The notes: a model not told the origin generated them from the sequence alone. A DNA stretch of 64,000 nt from Ponticoccus alexandrii (GCF_016806125.1 NZ_CP047166.1:1922001-1986000); one strand, 5' to 3'. Shown: positions 17,989-28,058, numbered from the stretch's first letter. Numbers and translations: made by a program.

Positions 17989-20900
17989 ATGAAAATAGAG
18001 AGACATTACACGAAGGCCGGACGGGACGCTTACGCAGGCATCGCCTTCGTCACCACGCGGTCCGAAATCCGTAACCCGGACGGCTCGACCGTCTTCGCTC
18101 TCGACAACCTCGAAGTACCCAAAAGCTGGAGCCAGGTCGCCAGCGACGTCATCGCCCAGAAGTATTTCCGCAAGGCCGGTGTCCCGACCGAGCTGAAGCG
18201 CGTGCCCGAAAAGGACGTGCCCGAGTTCCTCTGGCGCTCTGTCGCCGTCTCCAAGGACACGCCGCGCGTTGGCGAGACCTCGGCCCGTCAGGTCTTTGAC
18301 CGCCTCGCAGGCGCGTGGGCCTACTGGGGCTGGAAGGGCGGCTACTTCACCACCGAGGCGGACGCCCGCGCCTATTACGACGAAATGCGCCATATGCTGG
18401 CCTCGCAGGTTGCAGCCCCCAACAGCCCGCAGTGGTTCAACACCGGCCTGCACTGGGCCTACGGCATCGACGGTCCCGGTCAGGGCCATTACTACGTCGA
18501 CTTCCAGACCGGCAAGTTGACCCGGTCCAAGTCCGCCTACGAGCACCCGCAGCCGCACGCCTGCTTCATCCAGTCCGTGGCCGACGATCTGGTCGGCGAG
18601 GGCGGCATCATGGACCTCTGGGTCCGCGAGGCGCGCCTGTTCAAGTACGGCTCTGGCACCGGAACCAATTTCTCGTCTCTGCGCGCCGAGGGGGAATCTC
18701 TGTCCGGCGGCGGCAAGTCCTCGGGCCTGATGGGCTTCCTCAAGATCGGCGACCGCGCGGCGGGCGCGATCAAGTCGGGCGGCACCACGCGCCGCGCAGC
18801 CAAGATGGTGATCTGCGATGCCGATCACCCGGACATCGAGGAATTCATCAACTGGAAGGTCAAGGAAGAGCAGAAGGTCGCGTCCATCGTCGCGGGCTCC
18901 AAGATGCACGAGAAGATGCTCAACGGCATCTTCCAGGCGATCCGCTCCTTCGACGGTTCCGAAGAGGGTGCCTATGACCCCAAGGTCAACGAGGCGCTGA
19001 AGGGCGCCGTGCGCGCCGCCAAGGGCGCCATGATCCCCGAGACCTACATCAAGCGCGTGCTGGACTACGCACGGCAGGGCTATGCCTCGATCGAATTCCC
19101 GACCTATGACACCGATTGGGACTCCGAGGCCTATGCGTCGGTCTCCGGCCAGAACTCCAACAACTCGATCCGCGTCACCGACGCCTTCCTGACGGCGGTG
19201 CGCGAGGGCAAGCCGTGGGAGCTGATCCGCCGCACCGACGGCACGGTCGCCAAGACCGTCGACGCGAAAGAGCTGTGGGAGCAGATCGGCCACGCCGCAT
19301 GGGCCTGCGCCGACCCGGGCATCCAGTTCCACGACACTGTGAACGCATGGCACACCTGCCCGCAGGACGGCGAGATCCGGGGTTCGAACCCCTGTTCCGA
19401 GTACATGTTCCTCGACGACACCGCCTGCAACCTTGCCTCGATGAACCTGCTGACCTTCCTCAGCGACGGTCACTTCGACGCCGAGCGCTACATGCATGCG
19501 ACCCGCCTGTGGACGCTGACGCTGGAAATCTCGGTGACCATGGCGCAGTTCCCCTCGAAGGAAATCGCGCAGCTCAGCTATGACTTCCGCACGCTGGGCC
19601 TTGGCTATGCCAACATCGGCGGCCTGCTGATGAACATGGGCCTCGGCTATGACAGCGACGCGGGCCGCGCGCTTTGCGGTGCGCTGACCGCCATCATGAC
19701 CGGCGTGTCCTACGCCACCTCCGCCGAGATCGCCGGCGAAGTCGGTGCCTTCGCCAAGTTCGAGAAGAACCGCGCGGACATGCTGCGGGTCATCCGCAAC
19801 CACCGCACCGCCGCCTACGGCAAGACCGAGGGCTATGAGGGCCTCGCGGTGAAGCCGGTGGCGCTGGACCACGCCAACTGCCCGGTGCCCGCGCTGATCG
19901 ACCTCGCCACCTCCGCATGGGACGAGGCGCTGGCGCTGGGTGAGAAGCACGGCTACCGCAACGCGCAGGTCTCCGTCATCGCGCCCACCGGCACCATCGG
20001 TCTGGTGATGGATTGCGACACCACCGGCATCGAGCCCGACTTCGCGCTGGTGAAGTTCAAGAAGCTCGCCGGCGGCGGCTACTTCAAGATCATCAACCGC
20101 TCGGTTCCGGCGGCACTGGAGAATCTGGGTTATGGCAGCGCCCAGATCGAAGAGATCATCTCCTATGCCGTCGGTCACCAGACGCTGGGCAATGCCCCCG
20201 GCGTCAACCACACCCGCCTGATGGCCCACGGCTTTGGCCCGGCGCAGATCGAAAAGGTCGAAGCCGCGCTGGCCACCGCCTTCGACATCCGCTTCGTGTT
20301 CAACCAGTGGACACTGGGCGAGACCTTCTGCAAGGACACGCTGGGCATCCCGGCTGCCAAGCTGAACGACCCGACCTTCGACCTGCTGCGCCGCCTCGGC
20401 TTCACCAAGGCGGAAATCGACGCGGCCAACGACCACGTCTGCGGGACCATGACGCTGGAGGGCGCGCCCTTCCTGCGCGAGGATCACCTGACGGTCTTCG
20501 ACTGCGCCAACCCCTGCGGCAAGCGCGGCAAGCGTTACCTGTCGGTCAACAGCCACATCACCATGATGGCCGCCGCGCAGAGCTTCATCTCGGGCGCGAT
20601 CTCCAAGACCATCAACATGGCGAACTCGGCCACGATCGAGGACTGCCAGAAGGCCTATGAACTGTCTTGGTCGCTGGGTGTGAAGGCCAATGCGCTCTAC
20701 CGTGACGGCTCCAAGCTGTCGCAGCCGCTGGCCGCCGCACTGGTCGAGGACGACGAAGAGGCCGCCGAGATCCTCGAGACCGGCAACGCGCAGGAAAAGG
20801 CGCAGGTGCTGGCCGAGAAGATCGTCGAGAAGATCGTCGTGAAGGAGATCATCAAGTCCGAGCGGACCAAGATGCCCGAGCGCCGCAAGGGCTACACCCA

Positions 20901-21678
20901 GAAGGCCATCGTCGGCGGTCACAAGGTCTACCTGCGCACCGGCGAATATCAGGACGGCTCGCTGGGCGAGATCTTCATCGACATGCACAAGGAAGGCGCG
21001 GGCTTCCGCGCGATGATGAACAACTTCGCCATCGCGGTCTCCGTGGGTCTTCAGTACGGCGTGCCGCTGGAGGAATTCGTCGACGCCTTCACCTTCACCA
21101 AGTTCGAGCCGGCGGGCATGGTGCAGGGCAACGACTCGATCAAGAACGCGACCTCGATCCTCGACTACATCTTCCGCGAACTCGCTGTCAGCTATCTGGA
21201 CCGCACCGACCTCGCGCATGTCAAACCCGAAGGCGCCTCCTTCGACGACCTTGGCCGGGGCGAGGAAGAGGGCGTTTCGAACGTCAAAGAACTGTCGGAA
21301 AGCGCCGCGACCCGGTCGCTGGAAGTGCTGAAGCAGATCAGCTCGACCGGCTACCTGCGCAAGCGTCTGCCGCAGGAACTGGTGGTGCTTCAGGGCGGCA
21401 TTCAGGGCGCGGTGGCCTTCGAGAATGGCTCCGACCCGGACAGCGTGCTGAAGACGCTGGTTCCCGCCACGGCGGCGGGCCCGGTCAGCTCGGCTTCGGC
21501 GGCTGTTTCGGTCTCGAACGGCTCGGGCGCCTCGGCCATGGCGATGACCGCCGTGACCAAAGCCAAGATGCAGGGCTACGAGGGCGAGGCCTGCGGCGAG
21601 TGCGGCAACTACACGCTGGTGCGCAACGGCACCTGCATGAAGTGCAACACCTGCGGCGGTACCTCGGGCTGTAGCTGA
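17989..21678 (+). CDS. nrdJ: Adenosylcobalamin-dependent (class II) ribonucleoside-diphosphate reductase
   Basis: NrdJ reduces ribonucleotides to deoxyribonucleotides using a thiyl radical generated with adenosylcobalamin. The 1229-residue length fits the large alphaproteobacterial form. Landmarks include [15 protein letters not shown] near residue 145, [11 protein letters not shown] near 220, [20 protein letters not shown] with the active-site cysteine segment near 465-485, and [19 protein letters not shown] near 665. The C-terminus has a Cys-rich tail ([19 protein letters not shown]), likely the redox-active relay or zinc ribbon. No N-terminal ATP-cone is evident. ATG 17989 follows AGGGGCAGCACA. 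It is controlled from a region with NrdR and DnaA sites. No nrdA or nrdB occurs in the window. Confidence 0.97.
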   Translation: MKIERHYTKAGRDAYAGIAFVTTRSEIRNPDGSTVFALDNLEVPKSWSQVASDVIAQKYFRKAGVPTELKRVPEKDVPEFLWRSVAVSKDTPRVGETSARQVFDRLAGAWAYWGWKGGYFTTEADARAYYDEMRHMLASQVAAPNSPQWFNTGLHWAYGIDGPGQGHYYVDFQTGKLTRSKSAYEHPQPHACFIQSVADDLVGEGGIMDLWVREARLFKYGSGTGTNFSSLRAEGESLSGGGKSSGLMGFLKIGDRAAGAIKSGGTTRRAAKMVICDADHPDIEEFINWKVKEEQKVASIVAGSKMHEKMLNGIFQAIRSFDGSEEGAYDPKVNEALKGAVRAAKGAMIPETYIKRVLDYARQGYASIEFPTYDTDWDSEAYASVSGQNSNNSIRVTDAFLTAVREGKPWELIRRTDGTVAKTVDAKELWEQIGHAAWACADPGIQFHDTVNAWHTCPQDGEIRGSNPCSEYMFLDDTACNLASMNLLTFLSDGHFDAERYMHATRLWTLTLEISVTMAQFPSKEIAQLSYDFRTLGLGYANIGGLLMNMGLGYDSDAGRALCGALTAIMTGVSYATSAEIAGEVGAFAKFEKNRADMLRVIRNHRTAAYGKTEGYEGLAVKPVALDHANCPVPALIDLATSAWDEALALGEKHGYRNAQVSVIAPTGTIGLVMDCDTTGIEPDFALVKFKKLAGGGYFKIINRSVPAALENLGYGSAQIEEIISYAVGHQTLGNAPGVNHTRLMAHGFGPAQIEKVEAALATAFDIRFVFNQWTLGETFCKDTLGIPAAKLNDPTFDLLRRLGFTKAEIDAANDHVCGTMTLEGAPFLREDHLTVFDCANPCGKRGKRYLSVNSHITMMAAAQSFISGAISKTINMANSATIEDCQKAYELSWSLGVKANALYRDGSKLSQPLAAALVEDDEEAAEILETGNAQEKAQVLAEKIVEKIVVKEIIKSERTKMPERRKGYTQKAIVGGHKVYLRTGEYQDGSLGEIFIDMHKEGAGFRAMMNNFAIAVSVGLQYGVPLEEFVDAFTFTKFEPAGMVQGNDSIKNATSILDYIFRELAVSYLDRTDLAHVKPEGASFDDLGRGEEEGVSNVKELSESAATRSLEVLKQISSTGYLRKRLPQELVVLQGGIQGAVAFENGSDPDSVLKTLVPATAAGPVSSASAAVSVSNGSGASAMAMTAVTKAKMQGYEGEACGECGNYTLVRNGTCMKCNTCGGTSGCS

Positions 21679-21701
21679 GGCACGGCCCGGGGGCGGGCGC
21701 G

Positions 21702-21992
21702 ATGATCCGGATCGACTTCATCGGTGTGGTCGAGATGGGTGGCGTCGAAAGCGATCCCCTGACCGTCACGCTCTCCGCCACCTCTGCCACGGGGCAGGGT
21801 GGCGGGACCGGTAGCTTCGACGTGCCCGCCCGCTTCGTGGGCACGGTCTTCGCCCCGGGGCGGTCCGCCCGGCTTCACCTGCATGACGGGCAGGTGATCG
21901 AGATGGCGGTCACCAGTTTCGACCCGTGGCGCGGGCGCGCCCGGGTCGAGGTGCCGGGGCCGCTGCCCATGGCGCAGGCCCGCAGGGCCTGA
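21702..21992 (+). CDS. Small hypothetical protein downstream of nrdJ
   Basis: A 96-residue protein with a beta-rich pattern (MIRIDFIGVVEMGGV, SARLHLHDGQVIEMAVTSF) and no signal peptide, cysteine or recognised motif. It starts 23 bases after nrdJ, so it is probably on the same transcript. A purine-rich GGGGGCGGG lies shortly before the ATG. I do not recognise a family. Its codon pattern resembles the neighbours, which argues for a real gene. It may be a roseobacter-specific partner of nrdJ, but nothing in the sequence proves a functional link. Confidence 0.65.
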   Translation: MIRIDFIGVVEMGGVESDPLTVTLSATSATGQGGGTGSFDVPARFVGTVFAPGRSARLHLHDGQVIEMAVTSFDPWRGRARVEVPGPLPMAQARRA

Positions 21993-22008
21993 GCGCTGCG
22001 GATAGGTT

Positions 22009-22029
22009 TTGCGCCGGAAGGTGGCGCAA
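22009..22029 (+). terminator. Hairpin after the small gene downstream of nrdJ
   Basis: TTGCGCC (22009-22015) pairs perfectly with GGCGCAA (22023-22029) across a seven-base loop, 16 bases after the stop. No T tract follows, so it may stabilise the 3' end rather than terminate. Confidence 0.45.
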
Positions 22030-22203
22030 CAGGGGGTCCGGCCCGAGGCCGACCGGACCGGCCCCCGACGAACAGGGTGGAGGCGGACTGCTTGTCCTTG
22101 CCCATCCTCGCACGGGGCCGGTGCGCTGGCCCTGACGCGGACAAGGACGCAGGCAGACAATCGTCACGGGCAGTGAAACACACGAGCCTTGTCAGCGAGA
22201 CTG

Positions 22204-22228
22204 GGGGTCCCCGACGAGGCCCCTTTTT
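22204..22228 (+). terminator. Rho-independent terminator
   Basis: GGGGTC (22204-22209) pairs with GGCCCC (22218-22223), with one wobble, and TTTTT follows (22224-22228). It probably ends nrdJ-operon transcription before the tandem array. Confidence 0.65.
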
Positions 22229-22267
22229 CTTGCCACCGGGCGCTCTGACCTTCGGGCGGAGCGCGCG

Positions 22268-22600
22268 GCCGCTGGCCCTTGGTCCTACCGAGCGGGGTGC
22301 ACCGACCTTGGTCCTGTAGGGAGGACGCGCCCCTCAGTCCTGCCGAGCGAGAGCCACTGGGCCTTGGTCTTGCGGCGCGTGGGGTGCACTGACCTTGGTC
22401 CTGTAGGGAGGACGCACCGACCCTTAGTCCAGCCGAGCGAGAGCCGCTGGCCCTTGGTCTTGCGGCGCGCGGGCCGCTGGCCCTCGATGCTGCGGCGCGG
22501 GGCGCATCGACCCTTGGTCTTGCCGCATGAGGCGGGCCGATCCTACGTTTTTCCGCACCGGAAAGGCCGACCTTTGGGGCTGCCGCGCAGGCGCGCGCTG
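22268..22600. repeat. Degenerate 30-bp tandem repeat array, about 11 units
   Basis: The anchor CTTGGTC or a variant recurs at 22278, 22307, 22333, 22363, 22394, 22423, 22453, 22483, 22513, 22543 and about 22573. The last six units are spaced exactly 30 bases apart. A typical unit reads GCCGCTGGCCCTTGGTCTTG followed by CGGCGCGNGG. There is also a higher-order period of about 85-90: the 25 bases at 22304-22328 recur exactly at 22391-22415. Spacers are not conserved separately from repeats, so this is a minisatellite and not a CRISPR array. It sits between convergent genes. Confidence 0.85.
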
Positions 22601-22610
22601 CCCCCGCGAC

Positions 22611-23231
22611 TCAAGACCGGGCGATATAGCGGTCGCGGCGGTGGTTCACGGTGATCATCACGTTCAGGATGACCGCGCCCAGCAGCGACCAGAGCACCGT
22701 CTTCCAGTCGAAGAGGAAGGCCGCGAGCGCGAAGACGCCCAGATCGAAGGCAAGCTGGACATTGCCCGCCCGGATGCCGCGCGTGTCCTGCAGCCACAGC
22801 GCCACCACGCCCACGCCGCCCAGCGTCGCCCCGTGCCGGAACAGCACGATCAGCCCGATGCCCCCCAGCACGCCGAAGAGGGTCGCGGCGATGGCCGGGT
22901 GCAGCGTCTCCAGCGTCAGGACAGAGGGCAGGGCGTCCGCGACGCTCGACATGATGGTGACGGCGGCAAAGCTCTTCAGGGTGAAGCGCAGGCCCATCTG
23001 CTTCAGGGCCAAGAGGTAAAAGGGCAGGTTCAGCACGAAGAAGACCGCCCCGAAAGACCAGCCCGACACGTAAGATCCGACCAGCGACAGGCCCGCGATC
23101 TGGCCGGTGATCAGCCCTTCGGCGCGCAGGAACTGCACCGACAGCGCCATGATCACGCAGCCCACGGCAAGGCCGAGGGCATCTTCCCAAAGGCTGTGGC
23201 GGTCGGCGGGGGGAGAAGAGAGCAACATCAT
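22611..23231 (-). CDS. YitT-family membrane protein
   Basis: A 206-residue integral membrane protein with five or six hydrophobic segments. Family features are the early LWEDALGLAVGCVIMALSVQ, the GLITGQIAGLSLVGSY loop, and the GGIGLIVLFRHGATLGGVGV segment. YitT proteins are widespread and of uncertain transport function. The frame opens with two adjacent ATGs; the first is taken. The gene is single, convergent with the nrdJ unit, and ends ten bases from the tandem array. The protein lacks the C-terminal DUF2179 domain found in longer Gram-positive members. Confidence 0.88.
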   Translation of the reverse strand: MMLLSSPPADRHSLWEDALGLAVGCVIMALSVQFLRAEGLITGQIAGLSLVGSYVSGWSFGAVFFVLNLPFYLLALKQMGLRFTLKSFAAVTIMSSVADALPSVLTLETLHPAIAATLFGVLGGIGLIVLFRHGATLGGVGVVALWLQDTRGIRAGNVQLAFDLGVFALAAFLFDWKTVLWSLLGAVILNVMITVNHRRDRYIARS

Positions 23232-23318
23232 GGCGTCTCTATCCAGCCAAGGGGCGCGGGGCGCAAGGGCCCGGACCGTCTTTGATCGGCGACGGTGCCG
23301 GGCCCCGGCGGCGCAGCC

Positions 23319-24533
23319 CTAGCCCGCCAGCGCCTTGTTGAGGTTCTCGTCGATCTTCTCGAGGAAGCCCATGGTGGTCAGCCAGCCCTGATCCGGCCCG
23401 ACCAGCAGCGCGAGGTCCTTGGTCATGTGGCCCGACTCGACGGTCTCGACGATGACGCGCTCCAGCGTTTCGGCGAAGGCGCGCAGGGCCACGTTCTCGT
23501 CCAGCTTGGCGCGGTGCTTCAGCCCGCCGGTCCATGCGTAGATCGAGGCGACCGAATTGGTCGAGGTGGACTCGCCCTTCTGGTGCTGGCGATAGTGGCG
23601 GGTGACGGTGCCATGGGCGGCCTCGGCCTCGACGATCTTGCCGTCGGGCGTCATCAGTTGCGAGGTCATCATGCCCAGCGAGCCAAAGCCCTGCGCCACG
23701 GTGTCGGACTGCACGTCGCCGTCGTAGTTCTTGCAAGCCCAGACGAACTTGCCGTTCCACTTCAACGCGCAGGCCACCATGTCGTCGATCAGCCGGTGTT
23801 CGTACCAGATCTTCTTCTCTGCGAATTTCTCTGCGAATTCGGCCTCGTAGACCTCCTGGAAGAGGTCCTTGAAGCGCCCGTCATAGGCCTTGAGGATGGT
23901 GTTCTTGGTCGACAGGTAGACTGGCCAGCCGAGGGTCAGACCGTAGTTCAGCGAGGCGCGGGCAAAGTCGCGGATCGACTCGTCCTGATTGTACATGCCC
24001 ATGTAGACGCCCGCGTCGGGGGCATCGTAGACCTCGCGCTCGATCACCTCGCCATTGGCGCCCTCCCACTTCATCGTCAGCTTGCCCGCAGAGGGAAAGT
24101 GGAAATCCGTCGCCTTGTACTGGTCGCCGAAGGCATGGCGCCCGACGACGATGGGCGAGGTCCAGCCCGGCACGAGGCGCGGCACGTTGCGACAGATGAT
24201 CGGCTGGCGGAAGACCACGCCGCCGAGGATGTTGCGGATCGTGCCGTTGGGCGACTTCCACATCTTCTTGAGGCCGAATTCCTCGACACGCTGCTCGTCC
24301 GGCGTGATGGTCGCGCATTTGACCGCGACGCCGACCTCTCTGGTCTTCTCGGCGGCGTCGATGGTGATCTGGTCCTCTGTCCGGTCCCGCTCTTCTATGC
24401 CGAGATCGTAATAGAGCAGGTCGATGTCGAGATAGGGCAGGATCAGCTTCTGCTTGATGAAATCCCACATGATGCGGGTCATCTCGTCGCCATCCATCTC
24501 GACGATGGGGTTGTCCACCTTGATGCGGGTCAT
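23319..24533 (-). CDS. icd: Isocitrate dehydrogenase (NADP-dependent, dimeric type II)
   Basis: Icd oxidises isocitrate to 2-oxoglutarate in the TCA cycle. The 404-residue length and sequence match the dimeric type II enzyme, also found in mitochondria, rather than the E. coli type. Features are the start [20 protein letters not shown], the substrate loop [38 protein letters not shown] with metal-binding Asp, and [16 protein letters not shown] for NADP. ATG 24533 is chosen because the 28 residues upstream in frame lack homology. The gene is divergent from the amber-containing gene at 24720, across 186 bases that contain a palindrome. Confidence 0.97.
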   Translation of the reverse strand: MTRIKVDNPIVEMDGDEMTRIMWDFIKQKLILPYLDIDLLYYDLGIEERDRTEDQITIDAAEKTREVGVAVKCATITPDEQRVEEFGLKKMWKSPNGTIRNILGGVVFRQPIICRNVPRLVPGWTSPIVVGRHAFGDQYKATDFHFPSAGKLTMKWEGANGEVIEREVYDAPDAGVYMGMYNQDESIRDFARASLNYGLTLGWPVYLSTKNTILKAYDGRFKDLFQEVYEAEFAEKFAEKKIWYEHRLIDDMVACALKWNGKFVWACKNYDGDVQSDTVAQGFGSLGMMTSQLMTPDGKIVEAEAAHGTVTRHYRQHQKGESTSTNSVASIYAWTGGLKHRAKLDENVALRAFAETLERVIVETVESGHMTKDLALLVGPDQGWLTTMGFLEKIDENLNKALAG

Positions 24534-24602
24534 GAAGACTCCCTTGCTCTGCTTGGTTGGGCCCGGTCCTGCCATAGCGCAAAAGCCGCGCGTCGGGAAT
24601 AT

Positions 24603-24620
24603 GGTATGCCGTTGCATACC
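24603..24620. promoter_or_regulatory. Palindrome upstream of icd
   Basis: GGTATGC-CGTT-GCATACC is a perfect seven-base inverted repeat with a four-base centre, 70 bases upstream of icd and 100 bases upstream of the divergent gene. It is likely a repressor or activator operator; the cognate protein is unknown. Confidence 0.5.
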
Positions 24621-24719
24621 GCTTTCACGCCGCCAATGCGCGCAGCATGCGCCCCAAGGTTGCCCGATGCCCCTTAGGGAAACACTTTTGAAACGGATTT
24701 TAAATTCGCGGATTTGAAA

Positions 24720-25079
24720 ATGAACAATTCGCGGCTTAGGAAAGACGAAACTGTCCCGGGCCTACTGCTGTACCGTGGGAAATGGGGAACAGATATCCTT
24801 GCGACTCTGGCGGTTGCGCTTCTGGCAAGCCTGGCCCTGTCGCTGGCAGGCCATCCGCCTGTGCCGGGCGCGCCCGTGCTTGTGATCGCGCCGCTCTGGT
24901 CGGGCGGGGCCGAGGCACTGGTGCGGTAGACCGGTGGGCAGCCGCTGGGTCCTGTCGCGGCGCCTTCTGCGGTGCTGGCCAGGGTTCCGGACCGCATTCC
25001 CATGGAAAACGCGCGCCGCCTTGGCGCCCGGGCGGTGTCCGATGACCGGGTCCTGGCCTCGATCTGTGGAGTGACGTGA
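24720..25079 (+). pseudogene. Small membrane-anchored protein gene with in-frame amber stop at codon 70
   Basis: The frame encodes a short polar N-terminus, one membrane helix at about residues 25-44, and a periplasmic segment with VLVIAPLWSGGAEALVR. TAG interrupts at 24927-24929. The same frame stays open beyond it for 49 more codons (TGGQPLGPVAAPSAVLARV to DDRVLASICGVT) and ends with TGA one base before the chemoreceptor ATG. The continuous frame and tight junction indicate that an intact gene of about 119 codons once existed. The product may be truncated to 69 residues. A sequencing error is possible. The function is unknown, but co-transcription with the chemoreceptor gene is likely. Confidence 0.75.
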
Positions 25080-25080
25080 C

Positions 25081-26655
25081 ATGAAGACCCTGACGGCCCG
25101 GTTCAATGCGGCGGACGGCCCGGAACTGACGCGCATGATCGTCGTGGCCCTTGTGCCGCTTGCCCCGCTGGCCTGCCTGTACACCGGCGCACGGCCCGGT
25201 CCGGTCATGGCGGCGTCGGGCCTTCTGGCGCTGGTGGCCCTGGCGACCGGGCGCCTGCGGTCGCGGCTGGCCGACTACGCGGTGGCCACGGCGCTGTTGG
25301 GACAGGCGATGCTGTTGACCGCCAGTTTTGCCGGGCATCCCTGGCAGGTCGACACGCATATGGTGTTCTTCGCGATCCTTTTCATCGTCGCGACCCTGAT
25401 CGACAGGGTGCTGGTCGTGTTGTGGTGTTGCGCGGTGACGGTGGTGTATCATCTGTCGCTGTCCTTCCTGCTGCCGCACCTGGTCTATCCCACCACGGAC
25501 CTTCCGGGGAATATCGGGCGGACGGCGATCCATGCGGTGATCGTGGTCCTTGAAGGCGGCGTGTTGATCCTTGCGATGACCCGCCGCCACGCGGCCCTGG
25601 CCGAGGCCGCGCACAGCGCCCTACAGCTGGAGACCGAGCGCGCCATGGCCGCCGATGCCACGGCAGAGGCAGAGGAGGCCCGCATGCGCGCCGACGCGGT
25701 GATCGGCCAGTTGCGCGTGGCGCTCTCGCGTCTGGCCGGTCGGGATCTGACCGGCACGATTCCAGGCCAGTTCCCGGCCCAGTACGAGCTGCTGCGGAGG
25801 GAATTCAATCTGACCATCGACACCCTGCGCGAGGCCTTCCTTGCTGCCAACGGGTTGGCCTCTGAATTCTCTGAGACGTCGCTGACGCTGGCCGGGGCGG
25901 TGCAGGATATGTCGCAGCGCACCGGGGCGCAGGCCGCTTCGCTGCGCGAGGTCTCGGAAACCGCCGAGCAGTTGGTCGCGGCCCTGGGCGATACCGCGCG
26001 GCAGGCCCGCAAGGCCGCGACCAGCGCCGGGGAAGCCCGCGACAGCGCGCTACGCGGTGGCGAGGTCACCGATGAGGCCATCGGCGCGATGCGCCGGATC
26101 GAGAAGAGTTCTGAGCAGATCAGCCGGATCGTCGACCTGATCGACGACGTGTCGTTCCAGACCAACCTGCTGGCCCTGAACGCGGGGGTCGAGGCGGCGC
26201 GGGCCGGACCGGCGGGCAAGGGCTTTGCGGTGGTGGCCGCAGAGGTCCGGCAACTGGCCAAAAGCACCTCGGAGGCAGCGAACGGCATCAAGACGCTGAT
26301 CCACGACAGTTCGGAACACGTTCAGACGGGCGCCGGGCTTGTCGATGCGGTCGGTCAGCGGCTGGAAGAGATCAAGGCCCAGATCGCCCGCGCCAGCGAG
26401 CTGACAGAGACGATCTCTGTCAGAAACGTCGAGCAGGCCACCGCGCTGGACCAGTTGCACCGTATGGTGCGCACAGCCGATGGTGAAAGCCAGCGGTCTG
26501 TCTGTGATGGCGGCAGGCTGGCGGCGATGACGCGCGGCATGACCGTGGCCTCCAAGAAGCTGTCGTGCGACATGGCGGCCTTTAGCCTGACCGAGGATGA
26601 TCTGACTTCTTGCGCCGAAGCGGCCACACCCCCGGCCAATAGGACCGGGGGGTGA
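25081..26655 (+). CDS. Methyl-accepting chemotaxis protein with six-helix membrane domain
   Basis: A 524-residue chemoreceptor. Six hydrophobic helices fall within about residues 19-165, with only short loops and no periplasmic sensor domain. A HAMP-like or coiled connector follows (about 166-250), then the signalling domain. The hairpin tip is SFQTNLLALNAGVEAARAG near 360, close to consensus but with Gly for Ala, followed by Pro in GPAGKGFAVVA. After about residue 450 the usual Gln/Asn-rich adaptation region is replaced by a divergent segment (HRMVRTADGESQRSVCDG). It still should contact CheW. It likely senses a membrane or cytoplasmic state. No che genes are adjacent. Confidence 0.88.
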   Translation: MKTLTARFNAADGPELTRMIVVALVPLAPLACLYTGARPGPVMAASGLLALVALATGRLRSRLADYAVATALLGQAMLLTASFAGHPWQVDTHMVFFAILFIVATLIDRVLVVLWCCAVTVVYHLSLSFLLPHLVYPTTDLPGNIGRTAIHAVIVVLEGGVLILAMTRRHAALAEAAHSALQLETERAMAADATAEAEEARMRADAVIGQLRVALSRLAGRDLTGTIPGQFPAQYELLRREFNLTIDTLREAFLAANGLASEFSETSLTLAGAVQDMSQRTGAQAASLREVSETAEQLVAALGDTARQARKAATSAGEARDSALRGGEVTDEAIGAMRRIEKSSEQISRIVDLIDDVSFQTNLLALNAGVEAARAGPAGKGFAVVAAEVRQLAKSTSEAANGIKTLIHDSSEHVQTGAGLVDAVGQRLEEIKAQIARASELTETISVRNVEQATALDQLHRMVRTADGESQRSVCDGGRLAAMTRGMTVASKKLSCDMAAFSLTEDDLTSCAEAATPPANRTGG

Positions 26656-26662
26656 ACGGCGC

Positions 26663-27898
26663 TCAGGCGTCGACGGGCTGTTCGATGCGGCGCAGGCGCG
26701 CCATTGTCAGTTGCGCGCAGATGGCAAAGACCAGCGCGCCCGCGACCAGCGGCAGCGGCGTGCCGTCGAACAGCAGCCCGACCGGCACCGCAAGCACCAC
26801 CGCGATCACCGTCGACACGGCGCCGATGATAGAGGCGGCCATGCCCGCGATATGCCCCATGGGCTCCATGCCGATGGCGTTCAGGTTCCCGATGGTCATG
26901 CCCATCTGGTAGAACAGCAGCAGCTGCCAGATGATGAAGACAACGAAGAGGCCGGTTCCCGACACGCCGCTGGCGATCAGCACCGTGGCCACGCCGCTGG
27001 CGGCGATCTGCACCCAGAGCATCGTGGTGACAAGGCTGCGCATGCCCAGCCGCATGACCAACCGTGCGTTCAGATAGCTGCTGGATGCGCCGATGATCGC
27101 GGTCAGCCCGAACCACAGCGGAAAGCTCTCGGCCCTGCCCAGTGCGGCCTCGTAGATCGGCTGGATCGTCGAAATGGTGGCGATCAGCATCGCAAAGATG
27201 AAGGCCTGCACGAGGATCGACAGACGCACCACCGGATGCGCCATCATCTCGCGGATCGCCGCGCCGAGGGCGTTCAGGCGGAACGGACGGCGATGGGTCA
27301 CCGGCAGCGTTTCCGGCAGGCGCAGGGTGAACCAGATCGCACCCACCGCCGAGAACAGCGCGAAGGCATAGAAGACCGAGTGCCAGCCGGCGGCGGCGAT
27401 CAGCACCGCACCGATCGATGGGGCGAGCGCCGGGACCAGCGTGAAGACCATCATGACGAAGGACATGATCTGCGCCATGGCCCGCCCCGAATAGAGGTCG
27501 CGGACGATTGCAATCGCCACGACCCGGGGACCGGCGGCGCCCAGACCCTGAAGCAGGCGCGCGGCCAGGAGCACCTCGAGCGTTTCGGCCTGCGTCGCCA
27601 TCAGCGCGCCGGCGATATACAGCACGGCACCGGCCAGCACGATGGGCTTGCGCCCGAAGGTATCGGACAGCGGCCCGGTGAAGAAGGTGCCCAGGCCCAT
27701 GCCCAGCATGAACATTGTCACCACCAGCTGCACCTTGTTCGGCGCCTCGGGGCTGAGGGCGGCGGTCAGCTCGGGCAGGGCGGGCAGCATGGCGTCGATG
27801 GAAAAGGCAATCGTGGCAAAGAGCATTGCCAGAAGCGCGATCAGCTCCGCACGGCCCGGAAGGCCGTCGGGCGCGACGGTGTCATGTGCAGGAGTCAT
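26663..27898 (-). CDS. MFS drug-resistance transporter, Bcr/CflA family
   Basis: A 411-residue, twelve-helix major-facilitator exporter. The motif A equivalent is GPLSDTFGRKPIVLAG in the loop between helices 2 and 3. The Bcr/CflA type is indicated by the start FATIAFSIDAMLPALPEL and by ARLLQGLGAAGPRVVAIAIV in helix 4. These proteins expel small hydrophobic drugs or dipeptides with proton exchange. ATG 27898 is preferred over an in-frame start 13 codons upstream. It is convergent with the chemoreceptor gene, with seven bases between the stops. Confidence 0.92.
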   Translation of the reverse strand: MTPAHDTVAPDGLPGRAELIALLAMLFATIAFSIDAMLPALPELTAALSPEAPNKVQLVVTMFMLGMGLGTFFTGPLSDTFGRKPIVLAGAVLYIAGALMATQAETLEVLLAARLLQGLGAAGPRVVAIAIVRDLYSGRAMAQIMSFVMMVFTLVPALAPSIGAVLIAAAGWHSVFYAFALFSAVGAIWFTLRLPETLPVTHRRPFRLNALGAAIREMMAHPVVRLSILVQAFIFAMLIATISTIQPIYEAALGRAESFPLWFGLTAIIGASSSYLNARLVMRLGMRSLVTTMLWVQIAASGVATVLIASGVSGTGLFVVFIIWQLLLFYQMGMTIGNLNAIGMEPMGHIAGMAASIIGAVSTVIAVVLAVPVGLLFDGTPLPLVAGALVFAICAQLTMARLRRIEQPVDA

Positions 27899-28058
27899 GG
27901 GAACCTCAAAGGGGAAATTGCCCCCGGGACGAGGCAAAAAGCGTTTACCCTTCGACTTATCAAGGCCCGACGCCCTTGGCTAGAGCACAGGCCAGGTCAC
28001 CCATCTGATCTTCTGTGCGCTGACGCAGGGTGATCCCGCCGTCCGGACGAAGAGCGGC

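Larger units (their letters stand above)
21993..22610. other. 618-base convergent region with hairpin, terminator and tandem array
   Basis: It lies between the small gene after nrdJ and the convergent YitT gene. It contains a hairpin (22009-22029), a T-tailed terminator (22203-22228) and the 30-bp tandem array (22268-22600). Open frames here are short and follow the repeat, so I call none as a gene. Confidence 0.7.

Noticed and set aside
17959-21219. A 1086-codon open frame antisense to nrdJ
   Set aside because: High GC at third positions keeps antisense frames open. The product is low-complexity His/Arg/Leu/Gly with no family features, and nrdJ is certain.
22268-22600. CRISPR array
   Set aside because: Repeats are tandem and degenerate with no unique spacers, and no cas genes are seen.
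22364-22654. Decapeptide-repeat protein gene in the tandem array
   Set aside because: No ribosome binding site, a weak start, and the frame extends into the convergent YitT gene. Kept only as a hypothesis.
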